A stretch of 64,000 nt of DNA from Sphingomonas lenta (GCF_002288825.1 NZ_NSLI01000003.1:930001-994000); one strand, 5' to 3'; counted from the first letter of the stretch, positions 39,340-48,486 are shown. Numbers and translations are program-made. The notes: a model not told the origin generated them from the letters alone.

Positions 39340-40497
39340 ATGCTTCGCGTCCTGACCCTCTCCACGCTCTTCCCCGACGCGAGCCGCCCTAATTTCGGCG
39401 TGTTCGTCGAGCGTCAGACGCTCGGCCTAGCCAGCCTCCCCGATACCCAGGTCACCGTCGTCGCACCGCTGGGCCTGCCACCCCCGCTGTTCGCGCGCCT
39501 CCGCTACGCTGCCCTCGCGACGCTGCCTCGACGCGAGACCCGGAACGGCCTCGACGTCCACCGCCCGCGCTTCCTCAACCTGCCCGGCACGCAGGGGCGC
39601 TGGCACGCGCCGCTCCTCACCCGCGCGCTGCGTCCGCTGCTGGACGGGCTCAGCTTCGACGTGATCGACGCGTCCTTCTTCTTCCCCGACGGCCCCGCGG
39701 CGATCGCGCTGGGCCGCCGTTACGGCGTGCCCGTCTCCATCAAGGCGCGCGGCGCCGACATTCATCATTGGGGCCGAGCCCCCGCCACCGCGCGCCAGGT
39801 CCTCGCCGCCGGCCGCGACGCGCAGGGCTTGCTCGCCGTCTCAGCCGCGATGCGCGACGACATGGTCGCCCTCGGCATGCCCGCCGACCGCATCCGCGTG
39901 CACCACACCGGCGTCGACCAGGACCGCTTCGCCCCCGCCGATCGCGCCGCCGCCAAGGCCGCAATAGGCGTCGCAGGGCCGCTCGTCGTCTCCACCGGCG
40001 CGCTGATCCCGCGCAAGGGCCATGACATCGTGATCGAGGCCGTCGCGTCGCTCCCCGGCGTCACGCTCCTCATCGCCGGAGAAGGCCCCGAGCGCCCGCG
40101 CCTCCAAGCGCTGATCGCCCGCTTGGGGGTGGCCGACCGCGTCCGCTTGGCCGGCTCGATCCCGCACGACCTGCTCCCCGACCTGCTCGCCGCCGCCGAC
40201 GTGTTCGCGCTCGCCTCCGCCTCCGAGGGCCTCGCCAACGCCTGGGTGGAGGCGCTCGCCTGCGGCGTGCCGATCGTGATCACCGACGCAGGCGGCGCGC
40301 GGGAGGTCGTGACCGCTCCCAACGCCGGCCGCATCGCCGAGCGCACCCCCGCCGCTTTCGCCAGCGCCATGGCCGAGCTGCTGGCCTCCCCGTCCGACCC
40401 GCAAGCCGTCCGCGCCCATGCCCGCCGCTTCACCTGGGAAGCGAACGCCCGCGCGCTACGCGAGCACCTGGCCGGCCTCGTTCAGTCCAGCGGGTAG
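39340..40497 (+). CDS. GT4 family glycosyltransferase
   Basis: A 385-residue GT-B transferase. The N-terminal domain has TLSTLFPDASRPNFGVFVERQ; the donor domain has VSTGALIPRKGHDIVIEAV, IAGEGPERPRLQALI and the E-x7-E block ASEGLANAWVEALACGVP. This N-terminus is typical of exopolysaccharide and teichuronic-acid-type transferases. The neighbouring manA suggests a mannose donor, but this is not proven. It ends 16 nt inside the convergent Mth938-like gene, whose stop is at 40482. Confidence 0.92.
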   Translation: MLRVLTLSTLFPDASRPNFGVFVERQTLGLASLPDTQVTVVAPLGLPPPLFARLRYAALATLPRRETRNGLDVHRPRFLNLPGTQGRWHAPLLTRALRPLLDGLSFDVIDASFFFPDGPAAIALGRRYGVPVSIKARGADIHHWGRAPATARQVLAAGRDAQGLLAVSAAMRDDMVALGMPADRIRVHHTGVDQDRFAPADRAAAKAAIGVAGPLVVSTGALIPRKGHDIVIEAVASLPGVTLLIAGEGPERPRLQALIARLGVADRVRLAGSIPHDLLPDLLAAADVFALASASEGLANAWVEALACGVPIVITDAGGAREVVTAPNAGRIAERTPAAFASAMAELLASPSDPQAVRAHARRFTWEANARALREHLAGLVQSSG

Positions 40498-40850
40498 AGC
40501 GCCGCCGCGATCTTGCGGCCCTCGCCGCGCAGCACGCCCCAGGCGCGCGCGGCCGCGCGGCTGTCCATCGGCTCGACGCCGAGCCCCGCCGCGTCCAGCT
40601 CCGCTACCAGCTCGCGCGAGGGCCGCTGCAAAGTCGGCCCCGTGCCGAGCAGGATGAACTCCGGCCCGCTCTCAATCAGCTCCGCCAGGGCCGCGGCGCG
40701 CAACTCGGCGAGCGGGGGAGGGGACCAGGGCGTCGCGCGTTCGACGGTCAGCAGCAACGCTCGGAAGTGCTCCTCGCCCAGCTTGAACCCGCGCGGGCCA
40801 AGTCCCGTGACGATCGGCCCCGTCGCCGCCCGCTCCTGGTTGATCCTCAC
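40482..40850 (-). CDS. Mth938-like domain protein (DUF498)
   Basis: A 122-residue protein of the Mth938/NDUFAF3-like family. Motifs are GPRGFKLGEEHFRALLL, EFILLGTGPTLQRPS, LGVEPMDSRAAARAWGVLRGEGR and IAAALYPLD. Homologues lie after secDF in many alphaproteobacteria and the eukaryotic relative assists complex I assembly; the bacterial role is not established. The start is GTG, overlapping the secF stop (GTGA), so it is translationally coupled. A longer frame to 41318 would run through secF and is rejected. Confidence 0.86.
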   Translation of the reverse strand: MRINQERAATGPIVTGLGPRGFKLGEEHFRALLLTVERATPWSPPPLAELRAAALAELIESGPEFILLGTGPTLQRPSRELVAELDAAGLGVEPMDSRAAARAWGVLRGEGRKIAAALYPLD

Positions 40851-41806
40851 GTCCGCGGGGCGACCCGTTCGGCACCCGTCGGCGCGGCGCGCGGCAGGAA
40901 GCTGTCGGGTCCGACGCCCAGCGGGACGAGCAGGAAGCGCGCGACATAGATCGACGAGTAGGTGCCCACGACCACGCCCACCAGGATGCCGATCGTCAGC
41001 GGATAGATCGTCTCCGGCCCGATCAGCACCAGCGCCAGCACCGCGAGCAGCACCGACCCGTTGGTGGCGATGGTGCGGCTCAGCGTCTCGTTGACCGAGA
41101 GGTTCAGCAGCTCCTCGATCCCCATTTTGCGGTAACGACGCAAGTTCTCGCGGATGCGGTCGTACACCACCACCGTGTCGTTCAGCGAATAGCCGATCAG
41201 CGTCAGCAGCGCCGCGATGAAGTTCAGCCCCACCTCGATCTGGGTGAGCGCGTAGAAGCCCACCACGATGATCATGTCGTGCAACAGGCTGACCAGCGCG
41301 CCCACGCTGAACTGCCATTCGAAGCGGAACCAGATGTACGCGACGATGCCCAGCATCGCGAGCAGCAGCGCCAGCGCGCCGTCCCAGGCGAGCTCCTCCG
41401 ACACGTTGCCCGACACGGCCTCGACGTTGTCGAAGCGGACCTGAGGATCGACCGCGCGCATCGCCGCCTGGATGCGCCTGGTCGCCTCCGCGTCCTCGAC
41501 GCCGGCGGGCGGGCGCGGCATGCGGACGGCGATCTCATTGGGCCGGCCGAACTGCTGGATCGTCGGCTCGCCGAGGTTGAGGCCGCCGATCGACCCGCGC
41601 AGCCGCTCAAGCGAGGGCGCCTGCGTGAAGGTCGCCTGGATCTGCTGACCGCCGACGAAGTCGACGCCGAGGTTCAGCCCCCTGGTCGCGATCAGCGCGA
41701 TCGACGCGCCCACCATCAGGATCGACAGGAGCACGGCGAACCACCGCGCGCGCATGAAGTCGATGTTGGTGTTGTCGGGGACGAGCTTGAGGAGCGGACG
41801 CATCAT
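40847..41806 (-). CDS. secF: Protein translocase subunit SecF
   Basis: A 319-residue membrane partner of SecD that uses proton motive force to help export. Six transmembrane helices flank a periplasmic domain. Signatures include GLNLGVDFVGGQQIQ near the N-terminus, FEWQFSVGALVSLLHDMII, LTLIGYSLNDTVVVYDRIREN and SVNETLSRTIATNGS. It begins 12 nt after the secD stop and overlaps the DUF498 gene at its end. Confidence 0.97.
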   Translation of the reverse strand: MMRPLLKLVPDNTNIDFMRARWFAVLLSILMVGASIALIATRGLNLGVDFVGGQQIQATFTQAPSLERLRGSIGGLNLGEPTIQQFGRPNEIAVRMPRPPAGVEDAEATRRIQAAMRAVDPQVRFDNVEAVSGNVSEELAWDGALALLLAMLGIVAYIWFRFEWQFSVGALVSLLHDMIIVVGFYALTQIEVGLNFIAALLTLIGYSLNDTVVVYDRIRENLRRYRKMGIEELLNLSVNETLSRTIATNGSVLLAVLALVLIGPETIYPLTIGILVGVVVGTYSSIYVARFLLVPLGVGPDSFLPRAAPTGAERVAPRT

Positions 41807-41818
41807 GGCGCGGGACCC

Positions 41819-43411
41819 TTACAGCACCAGCTCGCGCGGGCGGGTGCGCCGGAACCAGCGCGCCACCATCGCCCGCACCACGGTGACGGAGGTGAAATAG
41901 GAGGTGACGATGCCGATCATCAGCACCACCGCGAAACCGCGCAACGGCCCCGAGCCGAACCAGAACAGCAGCGCGCCCGCGATCACGTTGGTGACGTTGG
42001 CATCGAAGATCGCGGTCGAAGCCTCGGTGAAACCGTGCGAAATCGCGTCCAGCAGCTTGCGGCCCCTGCGCTGCTCCTCCCGAATACGTTCATTGATGAG
42101 CACGTTGGCGTCGACCGCCGCACCCACCGTCAGCACGAAGCCGGCGAGGCCCGGAAGCGTCAACGTCGAGTTGAACAGCGCCATCAGCGCCACGATCATG
42201 AGCACGTTCAGCACCAGCGCCGCGCAGGCGAACAGGCCGAACCCGCCATAGGTCACGATGATGAAGCCCATCACCAAGGCGGTGGCGACCACGCAGGCGA
42301 TGATGCCGGCGCGGATCGAGTCGGCGCCGAGGTCCGGCCCCACCGTCCGCTCCTCGATCACGCGCAGGTCGACCGGCAGCTTGCCCGAGCGCAGCGCGAT
42401 GGCGAGCTGGTTCGCGCTCTCCACGGTGAAGCTGCCGGAGATGGACGCGGTGCCCGTGGTGATCGGCTCGCGGATCGAGGGGGCGGAGATGACCTGGTTG
42501 TCGACGATGATCGCGAACGGCTTGCCGACGTTGGCGGTGGTCACGCGCGCGAAGCGGCGGCCGCCCTCGTTGTCAAAGTTGATGACGACCTCGGGTTCGT
42601 TCGTCTGCGGGTTGAACGCCTGGCGCGCGTCGATCAGTCGGTCGCCCGTCAGGATCGCGCTGCGCTTGACCGCGACGGGCCCCGCGCCTTCCGCCGAGGG
42701 CAGGATCTGGCTGCCGACGGGCGCCTGGCCGCGCGCGAGCTGATCGGGCGTCGCGTTCAGGTCGACTAGCTTGAACTCGAGCCGCGCGGTGCGGCCGAGC
42801 AGCGCCTTGAGCGCCTCCGGGTCCTGCAGACCCGGCACCTGCACGACGATGCGGTTCGCGCCCTGGCGCAGGATGCTCGGCTCGCGCGTGCCGAGCTCGT
42901 CGATGCGCCGCCGCACCACCTCCGTCGCGTCTGACATCGCGGTGTCGACGGCCTGGGCTAGCCCCGCGCTGGTCGGGGTGATGACGAAGCGGCTCTGGTC
43001 GACGACCTGGATGTCGTACTCGCGCTGTCCCGTGAAGCCCGCGCCGCCGCCGGTGATGCCCAGCAGCCGCTCGCGCGCCGCGTCGACCTGGGACGGGTCG
43101 CGCAGCATGAAGCTGACCTGGCCCCCGCGCGTCGAGATGTCGCCGATCTCGATCCTCGGACGCTGGCGGCGCATCTCCGTTTGAATCTGGTCGCGCAGCG
43201 CCTCCAGTCGCGTGCCCTGCAGCGCGGCCGTGTCCGCCTCGAGCAGCAGGTAGCTGCCGCCCGCCAGGTCGAGGCCCAGATTGACCCGCGGCAGCCGCTC
43301 CGCCCAGTTCGGCAGGTAGCGGTCGGGCGTCAGGCTGGGCACCGCCAACAGGCACAGGATCGCCACGACGCCCCAGGTGAGGAGCGTCTTCCAGCGGGGC
43401 ATGTCGAGCAT
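41819..43411 (-). CDS. secD: Protein translocase subunit SecD
   Basis: A 530-residue SecD. It has an N-terminal helix and NLGLDLAGGSYLLLEADT, a periplasmic P1 domain of about 200 residues (GTREPSILRQGANRIVVQVPGLQDPE read in parts), and six helices with GAAVDANVLINERIREE. The start overlaps the yajC stop by one nucleotide (TGATG). Confidence 0.97.
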   Translation of the reverse strand: MLDMPRWKTLLTWGVVAILCLLAVPSLTPDRYLPNWAERLPRVNLGLDLAGGSYLLLEADTAALQGTRLEALRDQIQTEMRRQRPRIEIGDISTRGGQVSFMLRDPSQVDAARERLLGITGGGAGFTGQREYDIQVVDQSRFVITPTSAGLAQAVDTAMSDATEVVRRRIDELGTREPSILRQGANRIVVQVPGLQDPEALKALLGRTARLEFKLVDLNATPDQLARGQAPVGSQILPSAEGAGPVAVKRSAILTGDRLIDARQAFNPQTNEPEVVINFDNEGGRRFARVTTANVGKPFAIIVDNQVISAPSIREPITTGTASISGSFTVESANQLAIALRSGKLPVDLRVIEERTVGPDLGADSIRAGIIACVVATALVMGFIIVTYGGFGLFACAALVLNVLMIVALMALFNSTLTLPGLAGFVLTVGAAVDANVLINERIREEQRRGRKLLDAISHGFTEASTAIFDANVTNVIAGALLFWFGSGPLRGFAVVLMIGIVTSYFTSVTVVRAMVARWFRRTRPRELVL

Positions 43412-43743
43412 CAGTCGTTCGCCGGCTTGGCCGTGCCCACGACCTCGGTCAGCGTGGCCTTGACGACGCGCACGCGCGTGTTGGGCGCGATCTCGACCTC
43501 CACATGCGCGTCCTCGACTTTGGTCACCTTTCCGACGATCCCGCCCGCGGTGACGACCTGGTCGCCGCGCTTCACCGCCGCGATCGACTGCTGCAACGCG
43601 CGCATGCGCCGCTGCTGCGGGCGGATCATCAGGAAGTAGAAGACGATGAAAACGAGGATCAGCGGCAGGAGGCCGAGGATCGATCCTGCGGTGCCCTGGG
43701 AGGCCGAGCCGGTGGCCTGGGCGAAAGCGGGTGTGATGAGCAT
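43411..43743 (-). CDS. yajC: Preprotein translocase subunit YajC
   Basis: A 110-residue single-span protein. It has a short exported-type N-terminus (MLITPAFAQATGS), a transmembrane helix near 22-42 (LGLLPLILVFIVFYFLMI), then RPQQRRMRALQQSIAAVKRGD, VVTAGGIVGKVTKVED and a beta-rich C-terminus. ATG at 43743 was chosen; the upstream extension to 43824 has no family match. First gene of yajC-secD-secF-DUF498. Confidence 0.95.
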   Translation of the reverse strand: MLITPAFAQATGSASQGTAGSILGLLPLILVFIVFYFLMIRPQQRRMRALQQSIAAVKRGDQVVTAGGIVGKVTKVEDAHVEVEIAPNTRVRVVKATLTEVVGTAKPAND

Positions 43744-44052
43744 GGAGTCCCGTGGTGGCGACGGCTGGCAGACGCCAGTCGGTTGCAAGCGGCTTCCGCT
43801 ACCACCGCGCCGGGGCGGGCGCAACGCTCGCCCCGAGCGCGGCCGGCGGGCAGGGCTTCGGCCCTGACCCGTCCGACGACGCGGCTTCGCCGCGGCGCTG
43901 CTGCGCGAGCTTCCTCTTCTTCGTCATGCCAGACTTGATCCGGCATCCACGCGCGTCCGCTTGTTCGATAGCGCCTCTGCGAACAGGCGGGCCGCGCATG
44001 GACCCCGGATCAAGTCCGGGGTGACGAGAGGTGGATGGAAGCAGGGTATGGC
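43744..44052. other. Intergenic region between yajC and tRNA-Pro
   Basis: A 309-nt stretch with no convincing gene. It contains two small TTCG-loop hairpins near 43853-43866 and 43880-43892 in what would be the yajC leader, and a family B repeat pair at 43922-44024. The yajC promoter must lie here, but no clear -35/-10 was identified. Confidence 0.6.
43922..44024. repeat. Family B palindromic repeat pair
   Basis: The left hairpin is of the GTCATGCC..GGCATCCAC form, and the right hairpin of the ATGGACCCCGG..CCGGGGTGAC form. The spacer GCGCGTCCGC...GCGGGCCGCGC is related in reverse to that of the copy at 56064. Confidence 0.85.
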
Positions 44053-44129
44053 TGGTCGGGGCGACAGGATTCGAACCTGCGACCCCCACACCCCCAGTGT
44101 GATGCGCTACCAGGCTGCGCTACGCCCCG
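44053..44129 (-). tRNA. tRNA-Pro (anticodon GGG)
   Basis: A 77-nt tRNA with encoded CCA. The acceptor stem CGGGGCG pairs with CGCCCCG. The T arm has GGTTCGAATCC and the D arm AGCGCAGCCTGGTAGCG. The anticodon stem TCACA/TGTGG (one T-G pair) holds loop CTGGGGG, giving anticodon GGG. Confidence 0.96.
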
Positions 44130-44142
44130 ACCGAGACGCGCG

Positions 44143-44171
44143 CCGATACGCCCCCCGGCCGCGGGATGCAA
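44143..44171 (-). promoter_or_regulatory. Putative tRNA-Pro promoter
   Basis: On the minus strand, TTGCAT is followed after 17 nt by TATCGG, then a GC-rich discriminator, ending 13 nt before the tRNA 5' end. This fits a sigma-70-type stable-RNA promoter. Confidence 0.5.
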
Positions 44172-44450
44172 GGGGGAGGGGGTGAGACCTTCAAGCGTCC
44201 GCCCTCCCCGGCAAGGGCCGGGGCCCAGTCACGGGGCGCTGGCAAGCGGAAGCGCCCATGCCCGATGGTCACCCTGATTAGGCACCGGCCTCCGCCGGGG
44301 TGGGAAAGGGAGAAAGGGACGGATCGCCGCGGCGAAGCCGCGTCGCCGGTCGTCGCTCGCGGCGACGCCGGCCGGCCCCGGCTAGTTCGCTTGATTCTTG
44401 CTCATGCAAAAATCTTCGCCGCCGGGGCTGTCCTACAAGCCCGCATCTGT

Positions 44451-44465
44451 GTTCACCTTTCGTTC
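44451..44465 (+). promoter_or_regulatory. Putative LexA (SOS) box
   Basis: GTTC-ACCTTTC-GTTC is a perfect match to the alphaproteobacterial LexA consensus GTTC-N7-GTTC. It lies 24 nt upstream of the endolysin ATG and just upstream of its GGGAGG ribosome-binding site. Confidence 0.6.
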
Positions 44466-44488
44466 TCAACCGGAACGGGAGGACCAAC

Positions 44489-45028
44489 ATGCACATCGAC
44501 TCGCTCATCGACGACCTCATCGACCGCGAAGGCGGCTACGTCCACCACCCCGCCGACCGCGGCGGCGCCACCTGCTGGGGCGTGACGGAGGCGGTCGCGC
44601 GCGCCAACGGCTATCATGGCGCGATGCGGGCGCTCCCGCGCAACGTGGCCGCGAGCATCCATCGCCGGCTCTACTGGCTCCGTCCCGCGTTCAACCGCGT
44701 CCACGACCGCGCGCCCGACCTCGCGGCGGAGCTGTTCGACACGGGCGTGAACATGGGGCCGACGGTCGCGGTCGCGTTTCTCCAGCGTGCCTTGAACGCG
44801 CTCAACCGCGGCGCGACCGACTATCCGGATCTGGCCATCGACGGCGCGGTCGGCCCGATCACGCTGGCCGCGCTCGACGCCTTTCTAGCCACGCGCGGGG
44901 AGGGCGGCGAGACCGTGCTGCTCAAGGCCATCGAGGCGCTCCAGGGCGAACGCTACCTGTCCCTGGCCGAGCGCCGGCCCGCGAACGAGGCCTTTCTCTA
45001 CGGCTGGCTGGCGAACCGGCTCGGTTAG
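44489..45028 (+). CDS. GH108 endolysin (N-acetylmuramidase), GTA/phage type
   Basis: A 179-residue peptidoglycan hydrolase. The GH108 catalytic region is at the N-terminus: LIDREGGYVHHPADRGGAT with the catalytic Glu in REGG, then CWGVTEAVARA. The C-terminal part (GVNMGPTVAVAFLQRALN, LAIDGAVGPITLAAL) is the peptidoglycan-binding domain usual in this family. There is no signal peptide, so export would depend on the holin encoded 60 nt downstream. This pair corresponds to the endolysin/holin pair that releases gene transfer agents in Rhodobacter. GGGAGG lies 7 nt before the ATG. Confidence 0.9.
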   Translation: MHIDSLIDDLIDREGGYVHHPADRGGATCWGVTEAVARANGYHGAMRALPRNVAASIHRRLYWLRPAFNRVHDRAPDLAAELFDTGVNMGPTVAVAFLQRALNALNRGATDYPDLAIDGAVGPITLAALDAFLATRGEGGETVLLKAIEALQGERYLSLAERRPANEAFLYGWLANRLG

Positions 45029-45088
45029 GGCCGATTCGATGCGCATTCCGTATCAATGTCGTCAAAGTCGTAAACTTCGGAGAACATC

Positions 45089-45499
45089 ATGTCCCTGATC
45101 GACGGCGTCCTCGGCCCGCTCGCGAGCGTGCTCGACAAGCTCATCCCCGACCCCAAGGCCCGCGACGCGGCCAAGCTCGAGCTGCTGCGCATGGAGGCGA
45201 CGAACGAGCTCGACCGCACCAAGGCGCAGCTCATGGCGGTGCTCGCCGACGCGCAGTCCGCCGACCCCTGGACGTCGCGGGCGCGGCCCGGCTTCCTCTA
45301 CGTCATGTACGCGCTGCTGCTCTGGTCCATCCCCATGGGCCTGATCGCCGCCGTCCGTCCCGATGCGGCCGCCATCGCGGCGGGGATGAGCGCGTACCTG
45401 AACGGCATCCCCGAACCGCTCTACGCGCTCTTCGGCACGGGCTATCTCGGCTACACGGTCGCGCGGACCTGGGGAAAGGCGAAGGGGGTGGAGCGTTGA
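45089..45499 (+). CDS. GTA-type holin (3TM holin family)
   Basis: A 136-residue membrane protein of the gene-transfer-agent holin family. It has a short amphipathic start (LASVLDKLIPDPKARDAAKLE), a charged helix, the conserved ADPWTSRARPGFLYVMYALLLW, a second helix (about 84-105) and a third near 108-128 ending GYTVARTWGK. GGAG lies 7 nt before the ATG. It is the second gene of the LexA-boxed lysis cassette. Confidence 0.9.
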   Translation: MSLIDGVLGPLASVLDKLIPDPKARDAAKLELLRMEATNELDRTKAQLMAVLADAQSADPWTSRARPGFLYVMYALLLWSIPMGLIAAVRPDAAAIAAGMSAYLNGIPEPLYALFGTGYLGYTVARTWGKAKGVER

Positions 45500-45508
45500 G
45501 CGGCGTTC

Positions 45509-46378
45509 ATGCCTAAGCCTATGCCCCGCCGCCTCGTGCTCGCCGCGCTCCTCACCTCACTCGCGGCCTGCGGTCCCGCGCTGCTCAACTCGGTCGACGG
45601 TGTCGCCCGATTGGGCGCGGGGCCGGGCCGCGTCGCCGCCAGTGTCCCGTACGGCGCGCACCCGCGCCAGCGGCTCGACGTCTACGCCCCGCGCCGCGCG
45701 GAGCGGCTGCCGGTGGTCGTATTCTTCTACGGCGGCGCATGGTCCTCCGGCTCGCGCGGCGCCTATGCCTTCGCGGGCCGCGCCTATGCCGGGCAGGGCT
45801 TCGTCGCCGTCGTGCCCGACTACCGCCTCGTGCCCGACGTGCGCTTCCCGGCGTTCGTGCAGGACGGCGCGGCCGCGATCCGCTGGGTGCGCGACAACGT
45901 CGCGCGATACGGCGGCGACCCGGACCGGATCACGGTCGTGGGCCACTCGGCGGGCGCGCATATCGCGGCGCTGCTCGCGCTCGACGTGCGCTGGCTGCGC
46001 GAGGCGGGCGTCGACCCGCGCACGATCAAGGCGGGTGCGCTGCTGTCTGGCCCGTACGACTTCCTGCCGCTGACCGATGCGCGTTCGCAGGCCGCGCTGG
46101 GGAACTGGCCCCGTCCGGCGGAGACGCAGCCGATCAGCTTCGCCCGGCCCGACGCGCCGCCGCTCCTCCTCGCCACCGGCATGGCGGACACGACCGTGCG
46201 CCCGCGCAACTCCCAAGCGCTCGCCGCCAAGCTTCAGGCCGCCGGCGCGCCCGTCGAGCTTAAGCTCTACCCCGGCGCAGGCCATGCCGACCCGGTGATC
46301 GCGCTCGCTCGGCCGTTTCGCGGACGCGTGCCCGCGCTCGCCGACAGCGCCGCCTTCCTCCGCCGACACGCGCAGTAG
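45509..46378 (+). CDS. Lipoprotein alpha/beta hydrolase (esterase, HSL-like)
   Basis: A 289-residue esterase. An N-terminal lipobox LAAC (Cys about 21) suggests envelope anchoring. The hydrolase fold has [13 protein letters not shown] (oxyanion loop, HGG variant with Tyr in place of His), VPDYRLVP, the nucleophile elbow VVGHSAGAH, and a late Asp/His pair ([10 protein letters not shown] and GAGHADP). It lies 9 nt after the holin stop. Substrates are unknown. Confidence 0.88.
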   Translation: MPKPMPRRLVLAALLTSLAACGPALLNSVDGVARLGAGPGRVAASVPYGAHPRQRLDVYAPRRAERLPVVVFFYGGAWSSGSRGAYAFAGRAYAGQGFVAVVPDYRLVPDVRFPAFVQDGAAAIRWVRDNVARYGGDPDRITVVGHSAGAHIAALLALDVRWLREAGVDPRTIKAGALLSGPYDFLPLTDARSQAALGNWPRPAETQPISFARPDAPPLLLATGMADTTVRPRNSQALAAKLQAAGAPVELKLYPGAGHADPVIALARPFRGRVPALADSAAFLRRHAQ

Positions 46379-46385
46379 GGGCGTT

Positions 46386-46415
46386 CTTGCAATGTGCTTT
46401 AGTGTACTTAGACCG
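46386..46415 (+). promoter_or_regulatory. Putative heat-shock (RpoH) promoter for hslVU
   Basis: CTTG at 46386 is followed after 17 nt by CTTAGACCG. This partly fits the alphaproteobacterial sigma-32 pattern CTTG-N17/18-CYTA. It lies about 50 nt before the hslV start. Confidence 0.4.
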
Positions 46416-46466
46416 GGCTCCGGCCCTCCTGTTGCGCCGCCGCAACGCCCACCTACATCGCGGCCC

Positions 46467-47033
46467 ATGAGCGGGAACACAGACGCCATGCCGAAATGGC
46501 ACGGCACCACCATCTGCTCCGTCCGCAAGAACGGGCGGGTGGTCATCGCGGGCGACGGACAGGTCTCGATGGGCCAGACCGTAATGAAGCCCAACGCGCG
46601 CAAGGTCAGGAGCTTAGGCGCGGACGGCAAGGTCATCGGAGGCTTCGCCGGCGCGACGGCCGACGCCTTCACCCTGTTCGAGCGGCTGGAGGCGAAGCTG
46701 GAGCGCCACAACGGCCAGCTCATGCGCGCCGCCGTCGAGCTCGCCAAGGACTGGCGCACCGACAAGTACCTCCGCAATCTGGAAGCGCTGATGATCGTCG
46801 CCGACAAGGACGTGACGTTGATCCTGACGGGCAACGGCGACGTGCTCGAGCCCGAGGGCGGCATCGCCGCGATCGGCTCGGGCGGCAACTACGCCCTCGC
46901 CGCCGCCCGCGCGCTGAACGAGTACGAGGCCGACGCCGAGACGATCGCCCGCAAAGCGATGGGCATCGCCGCCGAGGTCTGCGTCTACACCAACGACCGG
47001 CTGACCGTGGAGGCGCTGGACAGCGCGACTTGA
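46467..47033 (+). CDS. hslV: ATP-dependent protease subunit HslV
   Basis: A 188-residue proteasome-like peptidase. A propeptide [13 protein letters not shown] is followed by [10 protein letters not shown], whose first Thr is the nucleophile after processing. [38 protein letters not shown] and [14 protein letters not shown] are diagnostic. The ATG at 46488 is an alternative start. hslU follows but is separated by a family A repeat. Confidence 0.96.
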   Translation: MSGNTDAMPKWHGTTICSVRKNGRVVIAGDGQVSMGQTVMKPNARKVRSLGADGKVIGGFAGATADAFTLFERLEAKLERHNGQLMRAAVELAKDWRTDKYLRNLEALMIVADKDVTLILTGNGDVLEPEGGIAAIGSGGNYALAAARALNEYEADAETIARKAMGIAAEVCVYTNDRLTVEALDSAT

Positions 47034-47038
47034 CTCAT

Positions 47039-47174
47039 CCCTCTCCCGCTTTTGCGGGACAGGGTGGCCGAGCGCAGCGAGGTCGGGTGAGGGCCTGTTC
47101 CTCGGGATGCGCTCAACTCAGGCCCTCACCCTGGCCCTCCGGGTCTGTCCCTCTCCCGCAAAAGCGGGAGAGGG
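47039..47174. repeat. Family A composite palindromic repeat, copy 5
   Basis: The outer hairpins carry CTTTTGCGGGA and CGCAAAAGCGGGAG-type arms. The left half contains GGCCGAGCGCAGCGAGGTCGG, the right half GGCCC-TCC-GGGTC. It lies between hslV and hslU and so is probably inside their transcript. Confidence 0.85.
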
Positions 47175-47190
47175 CTGAAGAAGAGAAGAA

Positions 47191-48486
47191 ATGAACGACA
47201 ATCTCACCCCCAAGGCGATCGTCCGCGCGCTCGACGAGCACATCATCGGCCAGGCCGACGCCAAGCGCGCCGTCGCCGTGGCGCTGCGCAACCGCTGGCG
47301 CCGCCAGAAGCTCGACGCGAGCCTGCGTGACGAGGTCACGCCCAAGAACATCCTGATGATCGGGCCCACCGGCTGCGGCAAGACGGAGATCAGCCGCCGC
47401 CTCGCCAAGCTCGCCGACGCGCCCTTCGTGAAAGTGGAGGCGACCAAGTTCACCGAGGTCGGCTATGTCGGCCGCGACGTCGAGCAGATCGCCCGCGACC
47501 TCGTGGAGGAGGCAATCCGGCTGGAGAAGGAGCGCCGACGCTCGGCCGTCAAGGATAAGGCGGAGGCCGCGGCGCTCTCCCGCCTTCTCGACGCGCTGAC
47601 GGGCAAAGGATCGAGCGAGGCGACGCGCCAGGCGTTCACCCAGCGCTTCCGCGACGGCCATCTCGACAATACGGAGATCGAGATCGAGCTGGAGCAGCAG
47701 CCCAGCCTGCCCTTCGAGCTGCCCGGCGGCGCGCAGATGGGCATGATCAACTTAGGGGAAATGCTCGGCAAACTAGGCGGCAACCAGATGAAGCGCCGCA
47801 AGCTGACGGTGCGCGCCGCTTGGGACAAGCTCGTCGAAGAGGAGGCCGACAAGCGCCTCGACCAGGACGAGGTGAGCCGCCAGGCGCTGGCCGACGCGGA
47901 GGCGAACGGGATCGTCTTCCTCGACGAGATCGACAAAATCGCCGTGTCCGACGTCCGCGGCGGCTCGGTGAGCCGCGAGGGCGTGCAGCGCGACCTGCTG
48001 CCGCTGATCGAGGGCACCACCGTCTCGACCAAGTACGGCCCGATGAAGACCGACCACATCCTCTTCATCGCGTCGGGCGCGTTCCACGTCGCCAAGCCGT
48101 CCGACCTGCTTCCCGAACTCCAGGGCCGCCTGCCCATCCGCGTCGAGTTGAAGGGGCTGACGGAGGAGGACTTCGTCGCCATCCTCTCCGATACTAAGGC
48201 GTCGCTCCCCGCCCAGTACCGCGCGCTGATCGCGACGGAGGGCGTGGAGGTCGAGTTCACCGACGACGGCGTCCGCGCCGTCGCCCGCATCGCCGCCGAG
48301 GTGAACGGGCAGGTCGAGAACATCGGCGCCCGCCGCCTCCAGACGGTCATGGAGAAACTGCTGGAGGAGGTGAGCTTCGACGCCGAGGACCGGCAGGGGA
48401 GCAAGCTCACGGTCGACGCGGCTTACGTCGATAGGCAGCTCGCGAGCATCGCCCGCAACACGGACCTTAGCCGCTTCGTCCTCTAG
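47191..48486 (+). CDS. hslU: HslU ATPase subunit of the HslUV protease
   Basis: A 431-residue AAA+ unfoldase. Walker A is [19 protein letters not shown], with the pore region [16 protein letters not shown]. The intermediate I-domain is at about 110-240, Walker [13 protein letters not shown], and sensor and C-terminal parts include [17 protein letters not shown]. The C-terminal LSRFVL is the tail that inserts in HslV. AGAGAAG lies 2-8 nt before the ATG. Confidence 0.97.
   Translation: MNDNLTPKAIVRALDEHIIGQADAKRAVAVALRNRWRRQKLDASLRDEVTPKNILMIGPTGCGKTEISRRLAKLADAPFVKVEATKFTEVGYVGRDVEQIARDLVEEAIRLEKERRRSAVKDKAEAAALSRLLDALTGKGSSEATRQAFTQRFRDGHLDNTEIEIELEQQPSLPFELPGGAQMGMINLGEMLGKLGGNQMKRRKLTVRAAWDKLVEEEADKRLDQDEVSRQALADAEANGIVFLDEIDKIAVSDVRGGSVSREGVQRDLLPLIEGTTVSTKYGPMKTDHILFIASGAFHVAKPSDLLPELQGRLPIRVELKGLTEEDFVAILSDTKASLPAQYRALIATEGVEVEFTDDGVRAVARIAAEVNGQVENIGARRLQTVMEKLLEEVSFDAEDRQGSKLTVDAAYVDRQLASIARNTDLSRFVL

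Larger units (their letters stand above)
44130..44488. other. Intergenic region between tRNA-Pro and endolysin gene
   Basis: A 359-nt stretch with no convincing gene. It holds the putative tRNA-Pro promoter (44143-44171, minus), a GC-rich stem near 44325-44345, an AT-rich patch at about 44390-44415 (TTGATTCTTGCTCATGCAAAA) that may be a promoter for the lysis genes, and a LexA-type box at 44451-44465. Confidence 0.6.

Noticed and set aside
44053-45499. Prophage remnant integrated at tRNA-Pro
   Set aside because: There is no integrase, no duplicated tRNA 3' end and no other phage genes. The two lysis genes match the GTA pair better.
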